In this document: positions 9,641-18,669 of the stretch, one piece after another
Numbering within the stretch: position 1 is the first letter of the stretch
Layout of the letters: each line of letters starts with the position of its first letter
NCBI RefSeq assembly: GCF_004362055.1
Contig: NZ_SNXB01000005.1
Span: 372,001 to 436,000 of the forward strand
Reading direction: 5' to 3'
DNA: 64,000 nucleotides
From: Flavobacterium sp. 245
GTDB lineage: Bacteria > Bacteroidota > Bacteroidia > Flavobacteriales > Flavobacteriaceae
Position numbers and translations under genes: made by a program
Notes under the pieces: model-generated
The model's database searches: none
What the model was told of the DNA's origin: nothing
Seen by the model: only the letters and a program-made list of their open reading frames with translations

Positions 9641-9772
9641 CACATAGAAACATAGGTTTTTGTTTCGTAGAATAAGATTGAAAAGAAAACTCGTTTTCAC
9701 ACATAGTTGGCTATGTGAATTTAAATAAGTGAAACGCCCTCTTTGCCTCAATAAATGCTATGTTTCTATGTG
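9641..9772. repeat. CACATAGAAACATAG inverted repeat with nested hairpin
   Basis: CACATAGAAACATAG at 9641-9655 is exactly inverted at 9758-9772. A smaller hairpin CACATAG-TTGG-CTATGTG lies inside at 9700-9717. The same sequence forms a compact hairpin at 57568-57615, so this is a dispersed element. Confidence 0.8.
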
Positions 9773-9803
9773 TTAAAAAACTCGCCCTTAATTTCAATTC
9801 TTT

Positions 9804-11906
9804 ATGATTTCAAAAAAATATTTTCCTCTTCTTTTTGTGCTTTTTGTTTCCCTAAACATTTTTGCTCAGGAAAAAGAAATTCAAAATATTGATTCTGTCA
9901 AAACTCAAAAACTAAATGAAGTTTTAATAAGTCCGCTTCATATTAATCGTGACTTGCAAAACAGTCCGGCTTCGATTGGTATTTTATCTGAAAAAGAATT
10001 GCTTCGAAATAATACCACAGATATCAGTAATGTCATTAATACGATTCCTGGTGTTTTTATGCAATCGTCGAATATTACCACAACGCGAATTTCTATTCGC
10101 GGTATTGGCGCCAGAACTCCATACGGAACTAATAAAATCAGGGCTTTTTACGGAACTATTCCGCTAACTTCCGGAAATAGTGAAACAGTTATTGATGATA
10201 TTGATCTTCAAAACATCAATCAAATTGAAGTGATAAAAGGTCCACTCTCTAGCATTTATGGCGCGGGATTGGGCGGAGCAATTTTAATTTCTCCTCAAAC
10301 ATTAAAAAAAGTCAATTGTCAAACTGAAATAAGTTCTGTTTTTGGCTCTTTTGGATTATTGAAAAACAGAGTCAGTTTTGATTTGAATGAAAAAAGCAGT
10401 TCTCTAAATCTAAGTTATCACAATTTAAAGACTGACGGCTGGCGCCAAAACAGCGCTTATAATAGGGAAGGAATTACACTCTCTGGAGAATTATTTCGAA
10501 AGAAAAACAGCAAACTGACTTACTTCTCCAATTATACTTATTTAAAAGCTTTTATTCCGAGTTCGATTAACAAAACCACTTTTGAAAATAATCCGCAAGC
10601 GGGTGCGCCAACTTGGGTTGCATCAAAAGGATTCAAAGAATACAAATCGACTTTGGGCGGATTGGCTTATGATTTCAGAATAAACGATCACCTCAGCAAT
10701 TCGACTTCTGTTTTTATCAATTATAAAGACAGCAACGAACCGCGTCCTTTTGATATTTTGCGTCAATATACTTTTGCTTCGGGAGTGAGAACCCAATTTT
10801 CAGGAGATTTTAAAATCGGCAAAATCAATAATCAATTTATTGGCGGAATAGAATATTTCAGCGATAATTACAGTGGGAATACTTTCCAAAATTTATATCA
10901 GCAAAATAACGGAAACGGAAGTTTACAAGGTGATCAACTTTCGGCAACCGATCAAAAAAGGCATTTTTACAATGTTTTTTCACAAATCAGAACTTTACTT
11001 TCTGATCAATTTGAAATTCAGGCAGGCTTAAATTACAACAAAACAAAATTTGAACTTCAAAATGATTTTCCCGCTTCCGCGAATAATCCAAAGGAAGAAT
11101 ATAGTTATGATGGTATTTTTTCCCCACAGTTTTCTTTTTTATTTAAGCCGAATGAAATTCAAACTTTTTACTTTTCTGTAAGCCGAGGATTTTCTCTTCC
11201 TGCAACCGAAGAAACTTTAACCAGCACCGGAAACATCAATCAAAATATTAAACCAGAAACAGGTTATAATTTTGAATTGGGTGGAAAACTTCATTTTTTC
11301 GATAAAAAACTGTACACTCAAATTGCCGTTTATAGAATGGAAATTAAAGATTTATTAGTTGCCAAAAGAATTGGCGATGATCAATATGAAGGTGTAAATG
11401 CCGGAAAAACTTTTCATGAAGGAATAGAAATTTCGCTACATCACAATTGGCCAATAAATCGAATTTTTACATTCAATTCTTATGTCGGAACATCAATTGG
11501 GAATTATGAATTTAAAGAGTTTGTAGATAACGGAAATGATTTCTCAGGAAACAAATTAACCGGAGTTCCTGCAAATACTGCAAGTGCAGGTTTTACTTTA
11601 AACACAACTTCCGGATTTTATTTTTCGGCCGATTTTCAGTTTACAGATAAAATTCCGCTAAACGATTCCAATGCTGATTTTTCAGAATCTTACTCTTTAT
11701 TAAATTTAAAAACCGGTTATCAATTTGAAATTTTATCAGGTTTAAAAGCGCATATCGACGCTGGCATAAACAATGTCACAAATGAGAAATACGCATCAAT
11801 GATTCTGACTAATGCAACTGCCGTTGGAAATGCCCAACCAAGATTTTATTATCCGGGATTACCAATAAATTATTACGGAATAATCGCATTAAATTACTTA
11901 TTTTAG
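9804..11906 (+). CDS. TonB-dependent outer membrane receptor
   Basis: 700 residues: signal peptide (1-21), a plug domain about 45-170 (SPASIGILSEKELL, ISIRGIGARTPYGTNKIRAFYGTIPL, IEVIKGPLSSIYGAGLGGAILI) and a 22-strand barrel ending in the aromatic INYYGIIALNYLF. There is no N-terminal carboxypeptidase-like domain and no SusD partner, so it resembles FecA-type siderophore or cofactor receptors rather than SusC glycan importers. The ligand is not predictable. Energised by TonB/ExbBD such as the set at 39.6-42.0 kb. Confidence 0.92.
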   Translation: MISKKYFPLLFVLFVSLNIFAQEKEIQNIDSVKTQKLNEVLISPLHINRDLQNSPASIGILSEKELLRNNTTDISNVINTIPGVFMQSSNITTTRISIRGIGARTPYGTNKIRAFYGTIPLTSGNSETVIDDIDLQNINQIEVIKGPLSSIYGAGLGGAILISPQTLKKVNCQTEISSVFGSFGLLKNRVSFDLNEKSSSLNLSYHNLKTDGWRQNSAYNREGITLSGELFRKKNSKLTYFSNYTYLKAFIPSSINKTTFENNPQAGAPTWVASKGFKEYKSTLGGLAYDFRINDHLSNSTSVFINYKDSNEPRPFDILRQYTFASGVRTQFSGDFKIGKINNQFIGGIEYFSDNYSGNTFQNLYQQNNGNGSLQGDQLSATDQKRHFYNVFSQIRTLLSDQFEIQAGLNYNKTKFELQNDFPASANNPKEEYSYDGIFSPQFSFLFKPNEIQTFYFSVSRGFSLPATEETLTSTGNINQNIKPETGYNFELGGKLHFFDKKLYTQIAVYRMEIKDLLVAKRIGDDQYEGVNAGKTFHEGIEISLHHNWPINRIFTFNSYVGTSIGNYEFKEFVDNGNDFSGNKLTGVPANTASAGFTLNTTSGFYFSADFQFTDKIPLNDSNADFSESYSLLNLKTGYQFEILSGLKAHIDAGINNVTNEKYASMILTNATAVGNAQPRFYYPGLPINYYGIIALNYLF

Positions 11907-11925
11907 CTTAGTATTTAAATATTAA

Positions 11926-12480
11926 ATGATGCCTTCTGAATTGCAAAAAAATCTGGATTATGTAAATGCTTATAGAGAAAATCGTCTAAAAGCTGCGCAA
12001 AATATTTTAGAAAACCCTTCCCTTTTTAGTGAATTGGTTTCAATTTGTTTTTCGCCCACAGACAAAAACAATCATAAAGCCTGCTGGATTTTAGAATTTG
12101 TGTCTTACGAAGAATTACTTTGGCTACAGCCCCATCTGGATTTTTTCTGTTCGAATTTGAAAATTTTAAACGATGAAAGCTCGCTTCGTCCAATTGCAAA
12201 AGTAGTACAGCTTTTGATTAAGTCACATTATAAAAAAGACGAAAACTGCATTTCTCTCTCCGAAAATAATTTACAAGATATTATTGAAGTTTCTTTTGAT
12301 TGGCTGATAAATGATATCAAGGTGGCAACAAAAGCTTATTCTATAAGGACATTATATGTTTTAGGAAATCATTACGACTGGATTCATCCTGAACTGCAAA
12401 TGATCTTAAATAAAGATTACGGAGATCATTCAGCCGCTTATAAAGCAGTTGCAAAAGAAGTTTTGAAGAAACTAAAATAG
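11926..12480 (+). CDS. Hypothetical cytosolic protein, HEAT-like helical
   Basis: 184 residues, all-helical appearance with repeated pairs of amphipathic segments (CWILEFVSYEELLWLQPHL, SLRPIAKVVQLLIKSHY, VATKAYSIRTLYVLGNHY, DHSAAYKAVAKEVLKKLK), as in HEAT/ARM-like proteins. No signal peptide. In flavobacterial genomes proteins of this kind are sometimes labelled adenylosuccinate lyase, but no lyase signature is visible. It lies 20 bp after the TonB receptor and upstream of purK. Start: two adjacent ATGs at 11926 and 11929; either is possible. Function unknown. Confidence 0.75.
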   Translation: MMPSELQKNLDYVNAYRENRLKAAQNILENPSLFSELVSICFSPTDKNNHKACWILEFVSYEELLWLQPHLDFFCSNLKILNDESSLRPIAKVVQLLIKSHYKKDENCISLSENNLQDIIEVSFDWLINDIKVATKAYSIRTLYVLGNHYDWIHPELQMILNKDYGDHSAAYKAVAKEVLKKLK

Positions 12481-12485
12481 GTTTG

Positions 12486-12654
12486 TTTGCCACAGATTAA
12501 AAGGATTAAAAAGATTTTTTTTCACCACGAGTTACACGAATTTTCACAAATTATTTTTTTATTCAACCTACAAAATTCGATGTAATTCGCATAATTCGTG
12601 GCAACCTAAAACACACAGAAATAAATCATTTTAATCCTTTTAATCTGTGGCAAA
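12486..12654. repeat. Long intergenic inverted repeat (CCACAGATTAAAAGGATT type)
   Basis: A perfect 26-bp arm at 12486-12511 (core CCACAGATTAAAAGGATT) is inverted at 12629-12654. Inside, a second imperfect pair (CACGAGTTACACGAATT against TAATTCGCATAATTCGTGG) continues the stem. This fills the gap before purK; a dispersed non-coding repeat. Confidence 0.8.
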
Positions 12655-12685
12655 ACTTTATGAATTCGCGACGGAAAAACTAAAT

Positions 12686-12716
12686 TTTGGCTAAAAAAGA
12701 TTAAAAGGTATCTTTG
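12686..12716 (+). promoter_or_regulatory. purK promoter
   Basis: TTTG at 12686-12689 and TATCTTTG at 12709-12716 are 19 bp apart, matching the Bacteroidota -33/-7 consensus. The ATG at 12733 follows after 16 bp, giving a very short leader. Confidence 0.75.
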
Positions 12717-12732
12717 CAAAAACACAACTACA

Positions 12733-13884
12733 ATGAATTATTTTTCTTCTGATTTTAAATTAGGAATATTAGGTGGCGGACAATTGGGTAAAATGCTATT
12801 GTTTGACACCCGAAAATTTGACATACAAACTTATGTTTTAGATCCGAGTGACGAAGCTCCGAGCAAAATTGCCTGCAACAAATTCTTTCAAGGTGATTTA
12901 ATGGATTATCAAACTGTTTACAATTTTGGAAAACAAGTCGATGTTTTGACTTTCGAAATTGAATTAGTTAATCTTGAAGCTTTAACGCAATTAGAAAACG
13001 AAGGATTAAAAGTCTATCCGTCTCCAAAAACCTTAAAAGGAATTCAGAATAAAGGAATTCAAAAACAATTTTACGCAGATAATAATATTCCAACTGCACC
13101 TTTTGAAAGATTTGAAAATTTAGATAATCTAAAGTCTAAAATCAATGATTTAAAATTGCCTTTCGTTTGGAAATGCACCGAATTTGGCTATGACGGAAAT
13201 GGTGTAAAAGTAATTCGTCAGGTTTCTGATTTAGACAGTTTACCAAATGTAGAATGTATTGCAGAAACAATGATTCCGTTCAAAAATGAATTGGCGGTTA
13301 TTGTTTGCAGAAATCCATCAGGAGAAATAAAAACGTATCCAGTTGTAGAAATGGAATTTCATCCAGAAGCCAACCAAGTAGAATATGTAATCTGCCCGGC
13401 AAGAATCGACGAAAAAGTAGCCGAAAAAGCCAGAGCAATTGCTTTGAATGTTTCTGAGAAATTCAATCACGTTGGACTTTTGGCAGTTGAAATGTTTCAA
13501 ACCAATGACGATGAGATTTTAGTAAATGAAGTTGCTCCTCGCCCACACAATTCTGGTCATTATTCTATTGAAGCCAGTTATACTTCACAATTCGAAAATC
13601 ATTTACGCGCTATTTTAGATCTTCCGTTAGGAAACACAGACAGCAAAGTTGCCGGCATTATGGTAAATTTAGTTGGTGCCGAAGGTTTTTCAGGAGATGT
13701 AGTTTACGAAAACATAGAAACCATTTTAGGATGGAACGGCGTTACGCCTCATATTTACGGTAAAAAACAAACTCGTCCTTTTAGAAAAATGGGTCACGTT
13801 ACAATTGTAAATGAAGATATGGCAGAAGCGAGACGAATTGCAGAGGAAGTTAAGAATACTATTAGAGTGATTAGTGGGCAGTAA
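12733..13884 (+). CDS. purK: 5-(carboxyamino)imidazole ribonucleotide synthetase
   Basis: 383 residues of the ATP-grasp fold: GILGGGQLGKMLLFD at the N-terminus, KCTEFGYDGNGVKVI in the ATP-binding part, and NEVAPRPHNSGHYSIEA in the catalytic part. Converts AIR, ATP and bicarbonate to N5-CAIR in de novo purine synthesis. The partner mutase PurE lies 380 bp downstream, separated by a small membrane protein gene and repeats. Own promoter at 12686-12716. Confidence 0.97.
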   Translation: MNYFSSDFKLGILGGGQLGKMLLFDTRKFDIQTYVLDPSDEAPSKIACNKFFQGDLMDYQTVYNFGKQVDVLTFEIELVNLEALTQLENEGLKVYPSPKTLKGIQNKGIQKQFYADNNIPTAPFERFENLDNLKSKINDLKLPFVWKCTEFGYDGNGVKVIRQVSDLDSLPNVECIAETMIPFKNELAVIVCRNPSGEIKTYPVVEMEFHPEANQVEYVICPARIDEKVAEKARAIALNVSEKFNHVGLLAVEMFQTNDDEILVNEVAPRPHNSGHYSIEASYTSQFENHLRAILDLPLGNTDSKVAGIMVNLVGAEGFSGDVVYENIETILGWNGVTPHIYGKKQTRPFRKMGHVTIVNEDMAEARRIAEEVKNTIRVISGQ

Positions 13885-13958
13885 TTTTTAGTAGTCAGTT
13901 TTCAGTCGCAGTCACAGCTGACAAACTTGAAGTAAAACAAACGAATTTATCAGTTTTA

Positions 13959-14174
13959 ATGGATTTTGTAGAAATATTAATGAACCTTTTGAATTTAAAC
14001 AACAATTCAAATTTGTTTAAAATTCATTTTGAAAAATTTACAGATAAATACGAATATAAGGGAGAGAGAGTAAAAAGTTTCATTTTATTTATAATTCTTG
14101 TCTTATGTACTTTAGCATTAATATTCTTTGGTTCATTTCTAATTTACACACTTTTAATCAAAATAAGATCTTGA
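13959..14174 (+). CDS. Small single-pass membrane protein between purK and purE
   Basis: 71 residues: a hydrophilic N-terminal half (about 38 residues, Asn- and Lys-rich) followed by one strong hydrophobic segment (FILFIILVLCTLALIFFGSFLIYTLLI) and a short basic tail. No family recognised. The ATG is preceded by AT-rich sequence but no clear promoter, so it may be expressed with the pur genes. Moderately sure that it is a gene, because of the coherent membrane segment and plus-strand position; its function is unknown. Confidence 0.5.
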   Translation: MDFVEILMNLLNLNNNSNLFKIHFEKFTDKYEYKGERVKSFILFIILVLCTLALIFFGSFLIYTLLIKIRS

Positions 14175-14264
14175 ATCAACAACATAAATAATTTTCAATT
14201 TAGACTTTCAGTCACAACAAAAACTTGAAACCTGAAACTTGAAACAAAACAAACAAAAAACACA

Positions 14265-14747
14265 ATGAGCAAAGTAGCCATCATAATGGGAAGTATCTCA
14301 GACATGCCAGTCATGCAGGATGCAATCGACATATTAAAACAATTTAATGTTGAAGTAGAGGTAGATATCGTTTCGGCACATAGAACGCCAGAAAAATTAT
14401 TTGATTTCAGTAAAAATGCACATACTCGTGGCATTTCGGTAATTATTGCCGGAGCTGGTGGTGCGGCGCATTTACCTGGAATGGTAGCTTCGATGTCACC
14501 ACTTCCTGTAATTGGAGTTCCGGTAAAATCAAGCAATTCTATTGATGGATGGGATTCAGTTTTATCGATTCTGCAAATGCCAGGCGGCGTTCCAGTTGCA
14601 ACGGTTGCATTGAACGGAGCAAAAAATGCAGGAATTTTAGCTGCACAAATTATAGGAAGCCACGATAAAAAAGTACTTGATACTATTATTGCTTATAAAG
14701 AAGAATTAAAAGCTGCGGTTAATAAAGCGGCTGAAGGATTGAAATAG
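14265..14747 (+). CDS. purE: N5-carboxyaminoimidazole ribonucleotide mutase, class I
   Basis: 160 residues with the PurE signature MGSISDMPVMQDAIDIL, SAHRTPEKLFDF and the central GAGGAAHLPGM. Converts N5-CAIR, the PurK product, to CAIR. The presence of both purK and class I purE shows the two-step bacterial route. It is immediately preceded by an AAACTTGAAACCTGAAAC-type repeat at 14219-14246. Confidence 0.97.
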   Translation: MSKVAIIMGSISDMPVMQDAIDILKQFNVEVEVDIVSAHRTPEKLFDFSKNAHTRGISVIIAGAGGAAHLPGMVASMSPLPVIGVPVKSSNSIDGWDSVLSILQMPGGVPVATVALNGAKNAGILAAQIIGSHDKKVLDTIIAYKEELKAAVNKAAEGLK

Positions 14748-14752
14748 TTTTC

Positions 14753-14795
14753 AGTTTTCAGTCACAGTTTTCAGTGTAAACTGTGACTGAAAACT
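14753..14795. terminator. Bidirectional hairpin between purE and the 14813-15481 gene
   Basis: Arms of 18 bp (AGTTTTCAGTCACAGTTT / AAACTGTGACTGAAAACT) with a 7-base loop, extended by extra copies of TTTTCAGT on both sides. It sits between convergent genes. Related TTTTCAGTC sequence occurs at 13893-13915. Confidence 0.7.
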
Positions 14796-14812
14796 GTGAC
14801 TGAAAACTAAAA

Positions 14813-15481
14813 TTAAGCCTCATCTTCAACTTCCTCCAAAACAGATTCAAATTCAGACGCTGTTACATCATCCTTATTTATCCAATTCTCTGAAGTAACC
14901 AAATTATAATTGACATTATCTTCTGTTGTCAATTCCCAGATAATACTTTCTGCTTCCGGAAACGGAATATTCTGAGACATTTGATTTTCGAATAATCTTT
15001 TAATAAGGTTTCTGCCTGACAAACCATTATTCAACAACTTCAGTATATTTTCTGCAGTCAGTTTTTGTACTTCGCCATTAATTGGTGTCATGGCGAAATG
15101 AACAACAGAAGCTTTTGCATTTGGAAATTTCCCATTGTAAGCTTTAAAAAGCAATTGATTGACATGAAATAATCTGCCTTGCATGTGTATTTCCGGATAT
15201 TCCTCACATACTTTATCTATCAACATATTGTTGGATATCTGCTCAATTTGTCCTGCACTTAATTCATCCCCTAATTTATATTCTAACACAATCTGTGCAG
15301 CTTCGTTAGGTTCAAAATCCGAAATGGCCATCTCTAATAATTCCGGCAAACTGCTTTTCTCGGCCGTAGCTCCGTCGGGATAATTGAATTTTTGTAATAA
15401 CACAACCAAATCCTCATCTGACCAATAACCTTCAACTTCATTCGCCGTGTCTATATTCTTAATTACAACTTGATAATTCAT
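14813..15481 (-). CDS. Hypothetical acidic protein
   Basis: 222 residues, strongly acidic, with a C-terminus of Glu/Asp-rich sequence (ASEFESVLEEVEDEA). No signal peptide or membrane segment is seen, so it is probably cytosolic. The middle carries mixed alpha/beta sequence (VNQLLFKAYNGKFPNAKASVVHFAMTPING). I recognise no family. Monocistronic: convergent with purE and divergent from the M3 peptidase gene. Confidence 0.65.
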   Translation of the reverse strand: MNYQVVIKNIDTANEVEGYWSDEDLVVLLQKFNYPDGATAEKSSLPELLEMAISDFEPNEAAQIVLEYKLGDELSAGQIEQISNNMLIDKVCEEYPEIHMQGRLFHVNQLLFKAYNGKFPNAKASVVHFAMTPINGEVQKLTAENILKLLNNGLSGRNLIKRLFENQMSQNIPFPEAESIIWELTTEDNVNYNLVTSENWINKDDVTASEFESVLEEVEDEA

Positions 15482-15649
15482 ATTTTGATTTTTTACAATT
15501 ACGATTAGAATTTTATGATGCTAACCTATTTTGTCAATTTACGCTTTTAATATCCCATACGGCAATAAATAACATAACTCTAACACATTTTAAGAGGATT
15601 TTATGCCAAGAATAGAATTCTATAAGACGATTACATTTTTATAAATTAC

Positions 15650-15657
15650 TATCTTTG
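15650..15657 (+). promoter_or_regulatory. -7 box upstream of the M3 peptidase gene
   Basis: TATCTTTG, the Bacteroidota -7 consensus, 46 bp before the ATG at 15704. A matching -33 TTG was not found. Confidence 0.5.
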
Positions 15658-15703
15658 GAATTCAAAAAATTTGACTTCAATTAATAAAAAATAGTATATC
15701 ATA

Positions 15704-17731
15704 ATGAGTGTTTTACTTTCAAAATTTACCACCAAATATAACACCGCACCTTTTTCGCAGATTAAAATCGAGGATTATGTTCCAGCTTTCAATGAAGGAA
15801 TTGCTTTGGCTAAAGCCGAAATTGATGCAATCGTAAATAATCCAGATGCGCCGACTTTTGAAAATACAATTGTAGCAATGGATTTTTCAGGCGATATTTT
15901 AGATCGTCTTTCGAGCATTTTCTTCAATTTGAATTCGGCTGAAACGAATGACGAAATGCAGAAAATTGCTCAGGAAGTTTCGCCTTTACTTTCAGAATTC
16001 GGAAATGACATTCGCTTAAACGCTGCTTTATTTGCGAAAGTAAAAGCGGTTTATGATCAAAAAGAAAGTTTAAATCTGAATCCGGAACAAACAACTTTAT
16101 TAGATAAAAAATACAAAAGCTTTTCAAGAAACGGGGCAAATTTACCTGAAGACAAGAAAAACCAATTACGAGAAATCGACAAAGAATTATCGAAATTAAG
16201 TTTACAGTTTGGCGAAAATGTTTTGGCCGAAACCAACAACTTCGAATTGCATCTAACTGATGAAAAAGATTTGTCTGGATTGCCAGAAGGAACAATTGAA
16301 GCAGCAAGATTATTAGCCAAAAACCAAGAAAAAGAAGGCTGGATTTTCACTTTAGATTATCCAAGTTATATTCCGTTTTTAACTTATGCTGATAATCGCG
16401 AATTGCGTAAAAAAATGGCAATTGCTTTTGGTGCAAAAGGGTTTCAGAACAACGAATTCAACAATGAAGAAAACGTTCTGAAAATTGCCAAACTTCGTTT
16501 TGAAAGAGCCAATTTATTAGGCTACAAAACGCATGCACATTTTGTTTTAGAGGAAAGAATGGCGGAAAGTCCGGAAAAAGTTTTCTCTTTTTTAAATGAT
16601 TTATTGGCAAAAGCAAAACCGGCGGCTCAAAAAGAATTTGCTGAATTGACCGCTTTCGCAAAAGAATTAGACGGAATCGAACAATTAGAAAAATGGGACG
16701 GCGCTTATTATTCTGAAAAATTAAAACAACAGCTTTTTAATTTAGATGATGAAAAACTGAAACCCTATTTTCAACTAGAAAAAGTTTTAGAAGGTGCGTT
16801 TACTGTTGCCAACAAACTATTTGGTTTAACTTTTACCGAGGTTTTTGACATCGACAAATACCATGAAGAAGTTACGACTTATGAAGTAAGAGATGCTGAA
16901 AACAATTTGGTTTCGATTTTCTACGCTGACTTCTTCCCAAGAAAAGGAAAACGAAACGGCGCTTGGATGACTTCATTCAAATCACAATCTATAAAAGACG
17001 GCGTAAACGAAAGACCGCATATTTCGAACGTTTGCAACTTTACAAAACCCACAGAAACAAAACCTTCATTATTGACTTTTAATGAAGTGACAACTTTATT
17101 TCATGAATTTGGCCATGGTTTGCACGGAATGTTAGCCAACACAACGTATCCGAGTCTATCAGGCACTTCTGTTTTCTGGGATTTTGTAGAATTGCCAAGT
17201 CAGATTTTGGAAAACTGGTGTTATGAACCGGAAGCTTTGGCTTTGTTTGCCAATCACTACGAAACCGGGGAAATTATTCCGATTGAATACGTGCAAAAAA
17301 TCAAAGAAAGTGCGAGTTTCCAGGAAGGATTAGCGACTTTGCGTCAATTGAGTTTTGGACTTTTAGATATGGCATGGCACGGACAAGATCCGACAAACAT
17401 TACGGATTTAAAAGCTTTTGAAACCGAACAATTTGCCAATACACAATTGTATCCTGATGTAAAAGAAAATGCAATGAGTACGGCTTTTTCACACATTTTT
17501 CAAGGTGGATACTCTTCTGGATATTACAGCTACAAATGGGCAGAAGTTTTAGATGCGGATGCTTTTGAATTTTTCCAAGAAAAAGGAATCTTTAATGAAG
17601 AAGTAGCGAAGAAATTCAAAGACAATGTCCTTTCAAAAGGAGGAACAGAACATCCGATGACTTTGTACAAACGTTTTAGAGGTCAGGAACCAAAACCGGA
17701 AGCTTTGTTGAAACGGGCAGGACTTCTTTAG
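15704..17731 (+). CDS. dcp: M3 family metallopeptidase, peptidyl-dipeptidase Dcp-like
   Basis: 675 residues, no signal peptide. The Zn motif HEFGH is at residues 467-471 (TLFHEFGHGLHGML), followed by the downstream Glu region SVFWDFVELPSQILENW and the substrate loop FSHIFQGGYSSGYYSYKWAE, as in oligopeptidase A and Dcp. Length and the last motif fit Dcp, which releases C-terminal dipeptides from cytosolic peptides; oligopeptidase A is the alternative. Monocistronic with a clear terminator. Confidence 0.93.
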   Translation: MSVLLSKFTTKYNTAPFSQIKIEDYVPAFNEGIALAKAEIDAIVNNPDAPTFENTIVAMDFSGDILDRLSSIFFNLNSAETNDEMQKIAQEVSPLLSEFGNDIRLNAALFAKVKAVYDQKESLNLNPEQTTLLDKKYKSFSRNGANLPEDKKNQLREIDKELSKLSLQFGENVLAETNNFELHLTDEKDLSGLPEGTIEAARLLAKNQEKEGWIFTLDYPSYIPFLTYADNRELRKKMAIAFGAKGFQNNEFNNEENVLKIAKLRFERANLLGYKTHAHFVLEERMAESPEKVFSFLNDLLAKAKPAAQKEFAELTAFAKELDGIEQLEKWDGAYYSEKLKQQLFNLDDEKLKPYFQLEKVLEGAFTVANKLFGLTFTEVFDIDKYHEEVTTYEVRDAENNLVSIFYADFFPRKGKRNGAWMTSFKSQSIKDGVNERPHISNVCNFTKPTETKPSLLTFNEVTTLFHEFGHGLHGMLANTTYPSLSGTSVFWDFVELPSQILENWCYEPEALALFANHYETGEIIPIEYVQKIKESASFQEGLATLRQLSFGLLDMAWHGQDPTNITDLKAFETEQFANTQLYPDVKENAMSTAFSHIFQGGYSSGYYSYKWAEVLDADAFEFFQEKGIFNEEVAKKFKDNVLSKGGTEHPMTLYKRFRGQEPKPEALLKRAGLL

Positions 17732-17770
17732 ACTTCTTAGATCATTAGACAACTTAGATTATTAGATATG

Positions 17771-17800
17771 AAACCGAAGTATTTTTACTTCGGTTTTTTT
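17771..17800 (+). terminator. Intrinsic terminator after the M3 peptidase gene
   Basis: Arms AAACCGAAGTA / TACTTCGGTTT with a 4-base loop and a following T-run. Confidence 0.85.
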
Positions 17801-17856
17801 TATTCAATTTTGATTATCTTCGTTTATTTTTTAAACCTAATCTTACAAAACACAAC

Positions 17857-18516
17857 TTGAAAAAATATTTAAACATACTCGCATATCTTTTTATTCTTGG
17901 ATCGATTGCTATTGTTTCTGTGAATTTATATGTCAAATCAACAACTAAAGCAAACATTCATCATTCACTAAAAAGATTTCCAAAAAACGATGTCGGAATT
18001 ATTTTTGGCGCCGGAATTAGAGGAGATCAGCCGAGTAAGTATTTAAAAGACAGACTTGATGCCGGAATTTTACTATGGAAAGCAAAACGCATCAATAAAA
18101 TTTTGCTTTCGGGAGATAATGGCCGTGAAGAATATGATGAATTAACTGTAATGAAAAAGTACTGTTACACTCATGGAGTTGATACAACTAAAATATTCAT
18201 TGATTACGCTGGTTTCGACACCTACTCTACTATGTATCGCGCAAAACATATTTTCAATATCAAAAAAGCAACTCTAATTTCGCAGGAATATCATTTGAAC
18301 AGAGCGATTTATATCGGACAAAAACTCGGAATTAAATCAGTTGGATATTCGGCTAATAAAGGAGAATATTCAGGATATAACTATGTTTGTTTTCGAGAAT
18401 ATGGTTCGGTATTTAAATCTTTTTTGGATGTTTTGAGAAATCGTGAACCGCATTTTTTAGGAAATCCGATTGATATTGATGGCGTTTCTAATTACTCTAA
18501 AGAGGATAAACGTTGA
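17857..18516 (+). CDS. SanA/ElyC-like DUF218 envelope protein
   Basis: 219 residues: an N-terminal membrane anchor (residues 7-26) followed by a DUF218 domain (about 46-185) with DVGIIFGAGIRGDQPSKYLKDRLDAGI, LLSGDNGREEYDELTVMKKYC, DYAGFDTYSTMYRAK and ISQEYHLNRAIYI. SanA-type proteins affect the envelope barrier and vancomycin sensitivity in enterobacteria. The start is TTG: no ATG lies in frame before residue 95, and the TTG gives a complete signal anchor. Monocistronic. Confidence 0.85.
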   Translation: MKKYLNILAYLFILGSIAIVSVNLYVKSTTKANIHHSLKRFPKNDVGIIFGAGIRGDQPSKYLKDRLDAGILLWKAKRINKILLSGDNGREEYDELTVMKKYCYTHGVDTTKIFIDYAGFDTYSTMYRAKHIFNIKKATLISQEYHLNRAIYIGQKLGIKSVGYSANKGEYSGYNYVCFREYGSVFKSFLDVLRNREPHFLGNPIDIDGVSNYSKEDKR

Positions 18517-18526
18517 TAAAATAAGC

Positions 18527-18553
18527 CTAGACGAAATTTTCGGCTTTTTCTTT
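18527..18553 (+). terminator. Possible terminator after the SanA-like gene
   Basis: AAGCC paired with GGCTT across an inner CGAAATTTTCG palindrome, followed by TTTTTC. The stem is short and interrupted. Confidence 0.5.
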
Positions 18554-18558
18554 AAAAT

Positions 18559-18584
18559 AAACTTTCATTTATTTTTGAAAGTTT
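18559..18584. promoter_or_regulatory. Palindromic operator, copy 1 (AACTTTCA-N8-TGAAAGTT)
   Basis: Perfect 9-bp arms AAACTTTCA / TGAAAGTTT with an 8-base AT spacer. The right arm overlaps the -33 TTG (18575-18577) of the promoter in front of the GbsR-type regulator gene. A second copy with the same geometry is at 19188-19211. The position is right for autorepression; binding is an inference. Confidence 0.7.
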
Positions 18585-18605
18585 AAAAACTTTTACTTAC
18601 ATTTG
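18575..18605 (+). promoter_or_regulatory. Promoter of the GbsR-type regulator gene
   Basis: TTG at 18575-18577 and TACATTTG at 18598-18605, separated by 20 bp, match the Bacteroidota consensus. The operator palindrome covers the -33 element. The ATG is 64 bp downstream. Confidence 0.65.
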
Positions 18606-18669
18606 ATCTATGACAATGAGCATTTATGCGATTTGCATTTGACCGTTTGAAAAACAATAAAATCGACAA

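Noticed and set aside
11926..12480. Adenylosuccinate lyase (purB) next to purK
   Set aside because: The protein is 184 residues and lacks the lyase signature; the name is a common transfer error.
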